This document shows positions 18,288 to 28,222 of a stretch of 64,000 nucleotides of DNA, one piece after another. Under the pieces are notes generated by a model, which saw only the letters and a list, made by a program, of their open reading frames with translations, was not told where the DNA came from and made no database searches. The DNA is from Flavobacteriales bacterium (GTDB lineage Bacteria > Bacteroidota > Bacteroidia > UBA10329): the NCBI GenBank assembly GCA_020635495.1, contig JACJZQ010000016.1:28673-92672 (forward strand), written 5' to 3'. Position numbers and translations under genes: made by a program. How positions within the stretch are numbered: position 1 is the first letter of the stretch; every line of letters starts with the position of its first letter.

Positions 18288-19189
18288 CAGTCTTTACTGA
18301 AATAATCCAATCCTTGATATCGGCCCTCGGCCTGTTTTGCCAGTTGCATCAGCACATCGTTGGCAAGGCTGCTGGCCCCAAAACGGAACCATTCGTTGCT
18401 CAGCCACGCATCGCCCAACGTCTCTTTCACCATCACCAGATAATGCAGCGCCAATTTGGCTTTGCTGATGCCGCCCGCAGGCTTCATGCCCACCATTTTT
18501 CCTGTGGCGTAATAGTGGTCGCGAATGGCTTCCAGCATCACCAACGTTACGGGCATTGTAGCCGCAGGACTGATCTTCCCCGTGGAGGTTTTGATGAAAT
18601 CGGCTCCCGCCAGAATGGCGATGTCGCTGGCGTGGCGCACGTTATCCAACGTGGAAAGTTCGCCTGTTTCCAAGATCACTTTCAATCGCGCTTTGCCGCA
18701 GGCTTCTTTAATGGCCGCAATTTCATCGAACACAAAACTGAAATTCCCCGAAAGGAATTCGCCCCGCGAGATGACCATATCAACTTCGTCTGCACCTGCA
18801 TCGACCGCAATCTTGGTGTCGGCCAATTTTATCTCTCTCGATGAATTTCCAGAAGGAAAAGCCGTTGCCACCGAAGCCACTTTGATGCCTGTTCCTTTCA
18901 GCGCATCCACCGCAGTTGCCACATGATTCGGGTACACGCAAACGGCCGCAACCGTTGGCAGGTCGGGCAGCGCATCGTGCAAATGGGCCGCTTTGTAGCA
19001 CATCTGCCGCACCTTTCCTTCCGTGTCTTTTCCCTCAAGCGTGGTCAGATCGATCATGTTCAAGGCCATTTTCAGCCCCTGAATTTTTGCCGCATTCTTG
19101 ATGCTCCGCGTCTGAAAACGGGCTGTTCTTTCCTCAACTCCAACTTGGTCGATGGAGCGTTTCAGACCTATCAATTCGTTGTTCGTCAT
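18287..19189 (-). CDS. deoC: Deoxyribose-phosphate aldolase
   Basis: Class I aldolase splitting 2-deoxyribose-5-phosphate into glyceraldehyde-3-phosphate and acetaldehyde. It has 300 residues, slightly longer at the N-terminus than the E. coli enzyme. It has DLTTLEG in the first strand, PTVAAVCVYP, the Schiff-base lysine in DFIKTSTGK and the second lysine in GMKPAGGI. The ATG at 19189 is clear. The ALDH gene starts within its stop codon. Acetaldehyde from this reaction would be a natural ALDH substrate, so the three-gene string makes metabolic sense. Confidence 0.96.
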   Translation of the reverse strand: MTNNELIGLKRSIDQVGVEERTARFQTRSIKNAAKIQGLKMALNMIDLTTLEGKDTEGKVRQMCYKAAHLHDALPDLPTVAAVCVYPNHVATAVDALKGTGIKVASVATAFPSGNSSREIKLADTKIAVDAGADEVDMVISRGEFLSGNFSFVFDEIAAIKEACGKARLKVILETGELSTLDNVRHASDIAILAGADFIKTSTGKISPAATMPVTLVMLEAIRDHYYATGKMVGMKPAGGISKAKLALHYLVMVKETLGDAWLSNEWFRFGASSLANDVLMQLAKQAEGRYQGLDYFSKD

Positions 19190-19340
19190 CCTACAGATTG
19201 ATGGTGCTAATGTACAATTTCGGTCGGTGGTCGGATTTTGCGTTTCCGAACAAAATCACAGTTGTACGCCATTCGGCTACAGTTGTTTCTTGAAGCCTAA
19301 CCACGGTTTGATCGGCCAAAATTCAGCCTCAACCCCACGG

Positions 19341-19348
19341 TAGCTTTG
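19341..19348 (+). promoter_or_regulatory. Putative -7 box of the T9SS cargo gene
   Basis: TAGCTTTG, 26 nt before the ATG at 19375. The rest of the 185-nt gap to deoC (19190-19374) shows nothing I recognise. Confidence 0.45.
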
Positions 19349-19374
19349 AACTCTAATCCCTAAAATTTAGAGTT

Positions 19375-20543
19375 ATGAAGAAGATTTACATTTCGATGAT
19401 GATGATGGTGTTGGCGCTGGTTGGAACAGACGCGATGGGCTGCCACAATTCCTATTTCAACTTAATTTCCATGAATGACCTTGGTGGAAATCAGTATGAA
19501 TTCACGGTTGAATTCTGTGTTGGCGCAGGTCGTGCAGGTAACGATTTCGGTGCGGTAGGCTATACGGGCACGTGGGCTGTGAAAGTGGACAACGGAGCAA
19601 CTGTGGTCAGTTTTCCTGCTACGCTAACGAGCCCATTTACTGGTGCGGTTTATACAGGCTATAATAATCTTTACGGCCCTGATTACTTGATTTTCGACCG
19701 ACCATTGAGCAGTTGGAATGACTGCTGGGCAAACGTTGAGTTGAACTCAGGGACGCCTGGTTCTTATTGCGTTACGTTCAGCTTCGTCACCAATGGTTTC
19801 CCAAATACGTTGGAGTTGATGGGTGCTGAAGGTGATGGCGTTGGTGTTGCTCCTTATGGTTGTAATGGTCAGCCTGACATGATCGTTGACCTTGTTTCAC
19901 CAAGTGTGGATGCTGGTGCAGATGTGGAAGTGATCTATGGTTACGGTTCAAACTGCACGACACTTTCAGCGTCTGCAAGCGGAGGCGTTCCGCCATACAC
20001 GTACAGCTGGAGCAATGGCTCAAACAGTGCTTCAGCCAACGTTTGTCCAACCTCGACAACTACTTACACAGTAACAGTTACCGATTTCAATGGCTACACC
20101 GCAACCGATGATGTAACCGTTGAAGTGAACGACATCCGATGTGGAAACAACAAGGTTTATGTGTGCCACAGAGGAAGAACCAGATGCGTTCGCACCAACC
20201 AAGTTGCAGATCACTTGAGCCATGGCGATCGATTGGGGGTTGTAATTCGCGTTTGGCTGCGCCTGAAGTTGAAGGTGAATACGGTTTGACAGCCTATCCG
20301 AACCCAACAGATGGACATTTGGATTTGAATATCATGATGGATCTGGATGATGTGGCAAACATTGATGTGTACGGAATTGATGGCCGCTTGGTGATGAACA
20401 TTGCCAATGATGTGGAACTGTTCATGGACGAAGTGCAATACATCCATGCTGATCTTTCAGGTCTGGAAACTGGCATTTACTTCGTTTCAGTCAGAACACA
20501 ATCTGGAGAGCTCATGACCGAAAAAGTGCAGTTGGTAAAGTGA
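19375..20543 (+). CDS. Secreted protein with PKD-like region and T9SS sorting domain (frameshifted)
   Basis: About 389 residues after repair. A signal peptide (MKKIYISMMMMVLALVG...) is followed by an unknown Cys-containing domain and a PKD/SprB-like stretch near 200-250 (PPYTYSWSNGS...TYTVTVTD). Next comes a short Cys-His block (VCHRGRTRC ... ADHLSHGDRLG), and the C-terminal type A sorting domain begins at LTAYPNPTDG. The first frame runs out at 20289 and the sorting domain is in the next frame. A G5 run at 20235-20239 with one more G would join them as DRLGGCNSRLA. T9SS cargo is exported across the outer membrane and often anchored there. A hairpin terminator follows the stop. Confidence 0.85.
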
Positions 20544-20568
20544 TCCAACCCCGTTTCAGTGTTCGGAG

Positions 20569-20605
20569 GCCCCGTTGAACTCAATGTTCAATGGGGCTTC
20601 TTGTT
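20569..20605 (+). terminator. Rho-independent terminator after the T9SS cargo gene
   Basis: A 12-bp stem with one G-T pair (20569-20580 with 20586-20597) and a 5-nt loop, followed by a T-rich stretch. Confidence 0.65.
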
Positions 20606-20646
20606 TCTTCCGATTGCGGGGATTCGGTAAAGCGGAGGCAATTGCG

Positions 20647-20654
20647 TACCTTTG
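20647..20654 (+). promoter_or_regulatory. Putative -7 box of the cysC-led operon
   Basis: TACCTTTG, 10 nt before the cysC ATG. This is the only clear promoter before the string of overlapping genes that begins with cysCDN. Confidence 0.5.
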
Positions 20655-20664
20655 CGCGCCCAAA

Positions 20665-21264
20665 ATGAGCACGCCAGAGAACATTCATACAACCTTCGAC
20701 CGTATCCTTCAACGAGAGGACAAGGAAAGCCTTTTGAATCAGAAGGGTTTGGTGGTTTGGATGACGGGACTTTCAGGTTCGGGAAAGACCACCATCGCAG
20801 CAGCGGTAGAAAAACTGCTTGCGGAGGAAGGAATTCTCACGCAGGTTTTGGATGGCGACAACATTCGTTCTGGCATCAACAACAATCTCGGTTTTTCTGA
20901 GGAAGATCGAAAGGAGAACATCCGCAGAATTGCAGAAGTATCGAAGCTGTTTGTGAACTGCGGAATTGTGACCTTGAATTGCTTCGTGAGCCCAACCAAA
21001 GACATCCGCCAACAGGCGAAGGATATTTTGGGAGATGACATGCTGGAAGTGTTCGTCAACACACCGTTCGAGGAGTGCGAAAAGCGCGATGTGAAGGGAC
21101 TTTACGCCAAAGCACGTGCTGGACAGATCAAGAATTTCACGGGTTTAGATGCTCCCTTCGAAGCGCCGGAAAATCCGTTTTTGGATGTAAAAACAGTAGG
21201 CCGTTCGGTTGACGAATGTGCCCAACAGATATTTGATGCGGTGTTGCCGCTTATCAGAAAGTAG
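20665..21264 (+). CDS. cysC: Adenylylsulfate (APS) kinase
   Basis: Phosphorylates adenosine 5'-phosphosulfate to PAPS, the universal sulfate donor. With the ATG at 20665 it has 199 residues, the normal size. It has the Walker A loop GLSGSGKTT (35-43), LDGDNIRSGINNNLGF, the lid region with NIRRIAEVSKLF, and a conserved VFVNTPFEECEKRD. The frame is open further upstream but the promoter box at 20647-20654 would then lie inside it. cysD follows after three bases. No sulfite or PAPS reductase gene is present in the window, which fits PAPS made for sulfation. Confidence 0.96.
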   Translation: MSTPENIHTTFDRILQREDKESLLNQKGLVVWMTGLSGSGKTTIAAAVEKLLAEEGILTQVLDGDNIRSGINNNLGFSEEDRKENIRRIAEVSKLFVNCGIVTLNCFVSPTKDIRQQAKDILGDDMLEVFVNTPFEECEKRDVKGLYAKARAGQIKNFTGLDAPFEAPENPFLDVKTVGRSVDECAQQIFDAVLPLIRK

Positions 21265-21267
21265 AAT

Positions 21268-22173
21268 ATGGAATCATACAAATTATCACACCTAAGAGAG
21301 CTGGAATCGGAGTCGATGTTCGTGTTGCGCGAAGTGGCTGCTCAGTTCGAAAACCCTGTTCTTTTGTTTTCAGGAGGAAAGGACTCGATCGTTGTCGCCC
21401 ACTTGGCCCGAAAGGCTTTTTGGCCAGCTAAGATCCCGTTCCCGATGATGCATGTTGATACAGGACACAACTTCCCAGAAACCATCGAGTTCCGTGACAG
21501 ATACATGGAGAAATTGGGAGCGAATCTGATCGTGGCTTCGGTTCAGGACAGCATCGATCAAGGAAAGGTTGTGGAGGAAACAGGCTTCAACGCAAGTCGA
21601 AACGGTTTGCAAACCGTCACGCTTTTGAGGCCATTGAAACGGGCAAGTTTGATTGCGCCATCGGTGGTGCAAGACGTGATGAGGAAAAGGCACGCGCGAA
21701 AGAGCGTTTCTTCTCGCACAGAGATGATTTCGGACAATGGGATCCCGAAGAATCAGCGTCCAGAGCTTTGGAACATCTTCAACGGAAAGAAGCACATGGG
21801 CGAGCATTTCCGCGTGTTCCCGATCAGCAACTGGACGGAAATGGACATCTGGCAGTACATCCTTTTGGAAGGAATTGAACTCCCAAGTCTGTATTTCAGT
21901 CACAAACGGGAATGTTTTATGCGTGATGGAATGATTCTCGGAAAGACCGATTTCATTCAGACGCGTGATACGGAAGAAGTAAAGGAAATGCAGATTCGTT
22001 TTAGAACCATAGGTGATGCCACGTGTACGGGAGCGGTGCTTTCTTCAGCTTCAACATTGGAAGACATCATTGCAGAAGTTGCTTCGACACGAGTTACGGA
22101 ACGTGGTGGCCGTGCAGACGACAAGCGTTCGGAAGCGGCTATGGAGGACAGAAAGAAACAAGGTTATTTCTAA
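21268..22173 (+). CDS. cysD: Sulfate adenylyltransferase subunit 2, with a garbled internal stretch
   Basis: The PP-loop ATPase subunit that makes APS from sulfate and ATP, 301 residues. The PP motif SGGKDS is at 35-40, with [10 protein letters not shown] and the C-terminal RKKQGYF region intact. Residues 121-159 do not look like CysD. In the +2 frame the same DNA encodes the expected block ([20 protein letters not shown] then FGQWDP). One lost T in the run 21623-21626 and one extra C in 21744-21746 explain this exactly. The total length is unchanged, so an automated annotation would not flag it. It forms a heterodimer with CysN, the next gene. Confidence 0.93.
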   Translation: MESYKLSHLRELESESMFVLREVAAQFENPVLLFSGGKDSIVVAHLARKAFWPAKIPFPMMHVDTGHNFPETIEFRDRYMEKLGANLIVASVQDSIDQGKVVEETGFNASRNGLQTVTLLRPLKRASLIAPSVVQDVMRKRHARKSVSSRTEMISDNGIPKNQRPELWNIFNGKKHMGEHFRVFPISNWTEMDIWQYILLEGIELPSLYFSHKRECFMRDGMILGKTDFIQTRDTEEVKEMQIRFRTIGDATCTGAVLSSASTLEDIIAEVASTRVTERGGRADDKRSEAAMEDRKKQGYF

Positions 22174-22211
22174 GCGGTCAGCAAATAGGATTTAGGTTTT
22201 AGCGAAGAAAA

Positions 22212-23497
22212 ATGGAGGCACAAGTAGAAAAATACGATAGCAAAGGATACCTGAACATGGAGCTTTTGCGCTTCACCACTGCTGGTAGCGTGGATGACGG
22301 AAAGAGCACCTCATCGGTCGATTGCTGTACGATAGCAAGTCGATCTTCGAGGATCAGATGGAAGCCATCGAGTCGGTGAGCAAGCGAAAAGGCGAGGAGC
22401 ATGTGAACTTGGCTCTTTTGACAGACGGACTTCGTGCTGAGCGCGAACAGGGAATTACCATCGATGTGGCCTATCGCTATTTCGCAACGCCAAAGCGTAA
22501 GTTCATTATTGCCGACACTCCAGGGCACATTCAGTATACCCGAAACATGGTCACGGGCGCGTCAACCGCCAACTTGGCCATTATTCTTGTGGATGCGCGT
22601 CATGGTGTGATTGAGCAGACTAAGCGTCACGCGTACATCGCCTCGCTGCTTCAAATTCCACACGTGGTGGTCTGTGTCAACAAGATGGATCTGGTCGATT
22701 TTAGCGAATCGGCTTTCGAAAAAGTGCACAACGACTTTGAGGACTTCTCGGCCAAATTGGCCATCAAGGATGTCCGTTTTGTGCCGATCAGTGCACTGCT
22801 TGGCGATAATGTGGTGGACCGTTCCAAGAAAATGGATTGGTACCAAGGGCCAACCTTGATGCACATCTTGGAGAACGTTCATATCGGTAGCGATCAGAAC
22901 CACATCGACCCACGCTTCCCAGTTCAATATGTGGTGCGCCCAATGACAACTGAATATCACGATTATCGTGGTTATGCAGGACGTGTTGCTGGTGGCGTTT
23001 TCCGTCAGGGAGAAGAAATTGCGGTGCTTCCTTCGGGATTCACATCGAAGATAAAATCCATTGATACGATGAATGGCCCTATCAAGGAGGCGTTTCCTCC
23101 AATGAGTGTGACCATGACATTGGAGGATGATATTGATATCAGTCGTGGCGACATGATCGTGAAGGTGAACAATCAGCCAGAGGCTAAGCAGGAATTTGAT
23201 GTGATGGTTTGCTGGCTCAACGAAAAACCGATGCAAGTTGGTGGTAAGTACGCGCTGAAGCACACATCTCGCGATGCCCGTTGCATTGTGAAAGATGTGA
23301 AGTACAAGATGAACATCAACACCCTTCAGAAATTGGAGGATGACAACGCCATTGGTCTGAACGATATTGGTCGCATTACGTTGAGAACCACGGTGCCGAT
23401 TTTCTTGGATGGATACCGCAAAAACCGCAACACGGGATCGATGATCCTTGTGGACGAAGCAACCAACAATACCGTTGGTGCGTGTATGGTTGTGTAA
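22212..23497 (+). CDS. cysN: Sulfate adenylyltransferase subunit 1 (GTPase), frameshifted near the start
   Basis: The EF-Tu-like GTPase subunit that drives APS formation, 428 residues if repaired. The start at 22212 gives a normal CysN N-terminus with the G1 loop GSVDDGKST (25-33). The frame then breaks at 22309-22310, where CC instead of CCC loses the expected LIGRLLYDSKS. The rest, from about 22322, is in the next frame: DTPGHIQYTRNM (G3), NKMDLVDF (G4), and two beta-barrel domains to the stop. No CysC domain is fused. hldE follows 15 nt later. Confidence 0.92.
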
Positions 23498-23512
23498 ATT
23501 CAACCTCAGTTT

Positions 23513-24889
23513 ATGGCAGCACAACCGCGCATATTGGTAATTGGCGACATCATGCTTGACCAGTATGTGGCGGGAAACGTGACCCGTATCAGTCCTGAAG
23601 CACCCGTTCCCGTAGTGAAAGTTGACCGTGAGTGGTCAACACTCGGTGGTGCTGGAAACGTAGCTGCTAATGTGGCTTCACTAGGAGGAAAAGCCACGCT
23701 TCTCGGATTGGTTGGAAATGATGCTGCGGCAGCAACAATTCTCGATTCTTGCGCCAATGTTGGAATTACTGCTGCCGTAGTTCAAGGAAACCAGCCAACG
23801 ATAGTGAAAACACGCGTGGTTTCTGGTCAGCAGATCGTTCGTTTTGATAGAGAAGAAGAGCTGGTTTGGAGTTATGCGCAGTTGTCGGAACTAACCTCAA
23901 AGTTGGAAACGCTTGTTCCTGAATCGGATGTGATTCTTCTTTCAGATTATGCAAAAGGAACACTTTCGGACGAGGTTCTGAAATTGATTCTCGATTTAGC
24001 TTTAGCTAACGGAAAACGAGTATTAGTTGATCCGAAACGTGCGGATTGGTCAGCTTATAATGGAGCATTTCTGATCACTCCGAATTTGGCGGAACTCGCC
24101 ATGACGGAAGCGGGAAAAGGCATCAAGAATGATGACAATCTGGTTGTGAGTGCATGCCAGAAACTACGCAACCAGTTTGAAATTGAAAATATCGTTGCTA
24201 CGCGTTCCAGCTATGGAATGACGGTGGTTTCGGAGCAAAAAGTGTTGAACATTCCAACGCGCGCTCTAGAAGTTTTTGATGTGAGTGGAGCAGGTGATAC
24301 AGTACTTGCCTCATTCGGAATGAGTCTGGCTGAAGGAAAATCGGTCACCGAAAGTGCCTTTGTTGCCAATGCGGCCGCAGGAATTGTGGTCAGCAAACGC
24401 GGAACAGCCGTGGTGCATCGTTCAGAATTGGAATCTTTTCTGAAAGGTGGTTTCAAAGAAGTTTCCCGAAATCAGATTGAAGTTTTTAAACAGAAGAATG
24501 CTGGGCGAAAAGTGGTTTTCACCAACGGTTGTTTCGATGTGCTTCATCAAGGACACAGAAAACTGCTGCAAGAAGCCCGCGAGTTGGGAGATTTGCTTGT
24601 GGTTGGGCTCAATTCTGATGATTCTATCAAAAGATTAAAGGGAGAATCGCGACCGATAAATTCAGTTGACCAACGAGTTGAAGCCCTTGCTGCATTGCCA
24701 TCGGTAGATGCCATTATCGTGTTTGAAGAAGATGACCCATATGAACTCCTTCAACAACTGCAACCGCGGATTCTTGTAAAAGGCGGAGATTACCAACCCA
24801 GGGATGTAGTTGGGGCGGATATCGTAGATGAAGTAGTGATTATTCCATTGGTTGAGGGTGTTTCGACAACTGATTTGCTCGGTCAATGA
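23513..24889 (+). CDS. hldE: Bifunctional heptose-7-phosphate kinase / heptose-1-phosphate adenylyltransferase
   Basis: Two-domain enzyme for ADP-heptose, 458 residues. The N-terminal PfkB/ribokinase-type kinase has GDIMLDQY (11-18), [10 protein letters not shown] (45-54) and the anion hole SGAGDT (258-263). The C-terminal nucleotidyltransferase starts around 336 with [13 protein letters not shown], containing the HxGH motif. Phosphatase gmhB, isomerase gmhA and epimerase hldD are not in the window. Heptose normally goes into the lipopolysaccharide core, but here the gene lies inside a PAPS/polysaccharide operon. The fcl ATG overlaps its stop by four bases. Confidence 0.95.
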   Translation: MAAQPRILVIGDIMLDQYVAGNVTRISPEAPVPVVKVDREWSTLGGAGNVAANVASLGGKATLLGLVGNDAAAATILDSCANVGITAAVVQGNQPTIVKTRVVSGQQIVRFDREEELVWSYAQLSELTSKLETLVPESDVILLSDYAKGTLSDEVLKLILDLALANGKRVLVDPKRADWSAYNGAFLITPNLAELAMTEAGKGIKNDDNLVVSACQKLRNQFEIENIVATRSSYGMTVVSEQKVLNIPTRALEVFDVSGAGDTVLASFGMSLAEGKSVTESAFVANAAAGIVVSKRGTAVVHRSELESFLKGGFKEVSRNQIEVFKQKNAGRKVVFTNGCFDVLHQGHRKLLQEARELGDLLVVGLNSDDSIKRLKGESRPINSVDQRVEALAALPSVDAIIVFEEDDPYELLQQLQPRILVKGGDYQPRDVVGADIVDEVVIIPLVEGVSTTDLLGQ

Positions 24890-25830
24890 TGTTACCCGAT
24901 TCCAAGGTCTATGTGGCAGGTCATAATGGAATGGTCGGTTCAGCCATTGTGCGATTGCTCAAAGGTTCAGGATTCTCAAACATTATCACACGAACCTCAT
25001 CAGAACTCGACCTAAGAAATCAAGCCGCGGTAATCGCATTTTTTGAGGAAGAAAAACCAGAATTTGTATTTCTGGCCGCGGCCAAAGTCGGAGGCATTCT
25101 CGCCAACGACACTTATCGTGCTGAGTTCATCTATGATAACCTGATGATCGAGGCCAATGTAATTCATGCTGCTTATCAGCATCAGGTTAAGAAACTTTTA
25201 TTCCTAGGCTCTTCATGCATCTATCCGAAGATGGCTGATCAGCCGATCAAGGAAGAATATCTCCTGACAGGAGCTTTGGAACCTACCAATGAACCCTATG
25301 CCATTGCCAAGATCGCTGGGCTGAAACTGTGCGAAAATTACAGGAAACAGTATGGCTGTAATTTCATCAGCGCCATGCCAACCAACCTTTATGGTGTTGG
25401 AGATAATTACCATCCGCAGAATTCGCACGTTCTGCCAGCGCTTATTCGAAAGTTCCATTTCGCAAAGGAAAATGGAAACTCTGAAGTGGAACTTTGGGGC
25501 ACGGGAACTCCAAAACGTGAGTTCCTTTATGTTGATGACCTTGCTTCTGCATGTTTGTTCATGATGCAGAATTACGATGGAACAGAGTTCTTGAATGTTG
25601 GAGTTGGCGAGGATATTTCCATTTCGGAGTTGGCAGAAACCATCAAAGAAATTGTAGGTTTTGAAGGGGCCATAAAATGGAACACTGAAATGCCCGATGG
25701 CACGCCCAGAAAACTGTTGGATGTAAGTAAATTGGCCGCCATGGGTTGGAAACCGACCATCGGACTGAATGAGGGAATCCAATTGGCCTATGCCGATTAT
25801 CTGAAGCGAAAAGACCAGTTGAATGGCTAA
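24886..25830 (+). CDS. fcl: GDP-L-fucose synthase
   Basis: Epimerase-reductase that turns GDP-4-keto-6-deoxymannose into GDP-L-fucose, 314 residues. It has the extended SDR glycine motif GHNGMVGS (12-19), SSCIYP (109-114) and the catalytic YAIAK (138-142). NPYxIAK-type and [15 protein letters not shown] blocks are characteristic of the family. It precedes gmd, the reverse of the common gmd-fcl order, and overlaps it by eight bases. The product predicts L-fucose in the surface glycan. Confidence 0.95.
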   Translation: MMLPDSKVYVAGHNGMVGSAIVRLLKGSGFSNIITRTSSELDLRNQAAVIAFFEEEKPEFVFLAAAKVGGILANDTYRAEFIYDNLMIEANVIHAAYQHQVKKLLFLGSSCIYPKMADQPIKEEYLLTGALEPTNEPYAIAKIAGLKLCENYRKQYGCNFISAMPTNLYGVGDNYHPQNSHVLPALIRKFHFAKENGNSEVELWGTGTPKREFLYVDDLASACLFMMQNYDGTEFLNVGVGEDISISELAETIKEIVGFEGAIKWNTEMPDGTPRKLLDVSKLAAMGWKPTIGLNEGIQLAYADYLKRKDQLNG

Positions 25831-26896
25831 GAAAGTGGCTTTAATAACTGGTGTTACCGGACAGGATGGCGCGTATCTGTCGGAACTTTTGCTCAGCAAA
25901 GGCTACGAGGTGCATGGCATCAAACGCAGAAGTTCCCTTTTCAATACGGAGCGGGTGGATCATTTGTATCAAGACCCGCACGAAAAGGACATACGCTTCA
26001 AGTTGCATTATGGCGACCTGACCGACTCGAACTGCATTACGCGAATCATCCAAGAGGTTCAGCCGGATGAGATATACAATCTAGGTGCGATGAGTCATGT
26101 GCAGGTGAGTTTTGAAATTCCCGAATACACCGCAGATGCAGATGGAATTGGCGCACTTCGGATTCTAGAAGCGGTTCGGTTGCTAGGATTGAAAGACAAG
26201 ACGAAAGTTTATCAGGCATCCACATCGGAGTTGTTTGGAATGGCGAAGGAGTTTCCGCAGAATGAGAACACGCCTTTCCATCCGCGCTCTCCTTACGGTG
26301 TGGCTAAACTTTACGCTTATTGGATTGCGGTCAATTATCGCGAGGCACATGGCCTTTTTGCCTGTAACGGAATCCTCTACAATCACGAATCTCCGTTGCG
26401 TGGTGAGACGTTCGTCACCAGAAAAGTAACTCGGGCGGTAGCCAATATCTTTTCAGGTAAGCAAGACGTTCTGTATCTCGGAAATCTTAATGCAAAACGA
26501 GACTGGGGTCACGCGAAGGATTTCGTAGAAGCCATGTGGTTGATGCTTCAGCAGGATGAACCAGAGGATTTTGTGATTGCAACAGGTGTTAGCACATCCG
26601 TTCGCGATTTCACCAGAATGGCGTTTGGCGAAGTTGGAATAGAGCTTGAATTCAAGGGTTCGGGAGAGAACGAGGTTGGAGTTGTTTCCTCTGTTTCTAC
26701 TCAAAATGAAAACTTGAAAGTCGGTCAAGAGGTAGTTAAAATTGACCCGAATTATTTCCGGCCTGCAGAAGTGGATACGCTTATTGGCGATGCATCGAAA
26801 GCGAAAGCAAAGTTGGGTTGGGAACCGAAGATCGGGTTGAAGGAACTGGTTTCGGAGATGGTCAAGGCGGATGTCGGCTTTCATTCAGTTGAATAA
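25823..26896 (+). CDS. gmd: GDP-mannose 4,6-dehydratase
   Basis: Makes GDP-4-keto-6-deoxy-D-mannose for fucose and related sugars, 357 residues. It has [10 protein letters not shown] (10-19), [30 protein letters not shown] and the catalytic YGVAK pair, followed by [17 protein letters not shown], a Gmd signature. It overlaps fcl at its start and ends directly before the flippase ATG. Confidence 0.97.
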   Translation: MAKKVALITGVTGQDGAYLSELLLSKGYEVHGIKRRSSLFNTERVDHLYQDPHEKDIRFKLHYGDLTDSNCITRIIQEVQPDEIYNLGAMSHVQVSFEIPEYTADADGIGALRILEAVRLLGLKDKTKVYQASTSELFGMAKEFPQNENTPFHPRSPYGVAKLYAYWIAVNYREAHGLFACNGILYNHESPLRGETFVTRKVTRAVANIFSGKQDVLYLGNLNAKRDWGHAKDFVEAMWLMLQQDEPEDFVIATGVSTSVRDFTRMAFGEVGIELEFKGSGENEVGVVSSVSTQNENLKVGQEVVKIDPNYFRPAEVDTLIGDASKAKAKLGWEPKIGLKELVSEMVKADVGFHSVE

Positions 26897-28222
26897 ATGA
26901 TCAATCGAATCAAGAAAATATTTGACTCCGAATCCAAAGCACTTGCCAAGAACAGTTCTTGGCTGTTTCTGTCTACCATCTATCAAGCTGGAATTGCGTT
27001 TGTTAAATCCATGGTCATTGCGCGGTCTTTAGGTGTTGAACAGTACGGTACCTATGCGGTAATCTTCGCTTTTGTATCCACCATTCAAGAGATTTTCAAC
27101 CTGAATTTTGCCTCAGCATTTGTAAAATATGCCACTGATTATCGGCAGAAAGAAAGACGAGATAAGGTAAAAGCGTTGATCAAAGTTGGCTATCTGATAA
27201 GTGCTGCCGCAGGCTTGTTATCTATTGTGGTGATTGGTGCAGTAACTATGCTGGCTTATTCCGTCTTTTTCGATGTAGATGGGTTGCATGGCATTTTGGT
27301 TCTTTTTGCGGCCGGAAGCTCGTTGGCATTTCTCAATCAGCTTGCGCGAGCCATTCTGCGGGTGTATGATAAGTTCAAAGTGAATTCTTATGTGAACATG
27401 GTTGTTTACTCCTTAGAGTTTGCAACCATCTGTTTATCGCTGTACTTTTTCAAGAATGATCTGATAATGCTGATCATCAATCTGACGGCCATTAATGTGG
27501 TGAGTTTTGTACTGCTTCAGATCACAGCCTATTGGGAGGTTAAGGAGCATGTTTCAGGATTTTGGTCGGGCCAGATTTCCTTGCTTCGCGAAGACAAAAA
27601 GACCATGACCAATTTCCTTCTCAACAACTCGGTGAGTAAAACGCTACAGAAGCTGATGAAGAAGGGTGATGTCCTGATTCTTGCTGCTTTTGCAGATTCG
27701 GCTCAGGTTGGTCTGTATGATGTGGCCCGCAAGTTGGCGTTCTCGCTATTGGTAGTCAAAGATCCTTTGTCAATGGCCATTTACCCACAAATTGCCAGAC
27801 TCATCACGGCTCAAGAAATTCAAAAAATTCGGGCTTTTCTACGCACCATATCGCTGGTCGGATTCATACCATTCAGCTTAGGCATGGTAATTCTGTTCCT
27901 GTTCAGTAATGAAATAATCGGGCTTCTTTTTGGCTCCGAATTCTTGGGGTCGTCCACGCCACTTTTTTTCCTCGTTATGGCCATTGGGCTGGAAATTGTT
28001 TTCTTCTGGGCTGTGTCTTACATTCTCAGTTTGGGTAAAACAGGATTCAGGCTTCGTGCGAGTCTGGTTTCATCTGCGGTAACCGTAGCAATTGCATTGG
28101 GACTGGTACATACATTTGGCGCTGCAGGAATTGCGTTTGCTATTTTGATTGGGGCGGTGCTGTTGCAATCCAGTTTCCTTTGGGTCGTTTTGAGTCATTT
28201 GAAAAGACCAGAGGATGGATAG
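26897..28222 (+). CDS. wzx: Polysaccharide flippase (Wzx-like, MOP superfamily)
   Basis: A 441-residue membrane protein with about 12-14 predicted transmembrane helices. It starts with a cytosolic amphipathic stretch and SWLFLSTIYQAGIAF, typical of Wzx/RfbX-type oligosaccharide-lipid flippases. It would carry the undecaprenyl-linked repeat unit across the inner membrane for the polymerase encoded at 36.1 kb. The ATG follows the gmd stop directly, and the next gene overlaps its end by eight bases. Confidence 0.9.
   Translation: MINRIKKIFDSESKALAKNSSWLFLSTIYQAGIAFVKSMVIARSLGVEQYGTYAVIFAFVSTIQEIFNLNFASAFVKYATDYRQKERRDKVKALIKVGYLISAAAGLLSIVVIGAVTMLAYSVFFDVDGLHGILVLFAAGSSLAFLNQLARAILRVYDKFKVNSYVNMVVYSLEFATICLSLYFFKNDLIMLIINLTAINVVSFVLLQITAYWEVKEHVSGFWSGQISLLREDKKTMTNFLLNNSVSKTLQKLMKKGDVLILAAFADSAQVGLYDVARKLAFSLLVVKDPLSMAIYPQIARLITAQEIQKIRAFLRTISLVGFIPFSLGMVILFLFSNEIIGLLFGSEFLGSSTPLFFLVMAIGLEIVFFWAVSYILSLGKTGFRLRASLVSSAVTVAIALGLVHTFGAAGIAFAILIGAVLLQSSFLWVVLSHLKRPEDG

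Noticed and set aside
17873..18844. Long plus-strand open frame across ALDH and deoC
   Set aside because: Antisense to two recognisable genes, crosses their junction, and has no domain or start signal.
22212..23497. Programmed ribosomal frameshifting in cysN
   Set aside because: No slippery heptamer or downstream structure is evident, CysN homologues have no such need, and several neighbouring genes show the same kind of one-base change.
22562..23524. Long open frame antisense to cysN
   Set aside because: Shadow of the conserved cysN coding strand; low-complexity His/Asn-rich translation and no family features.
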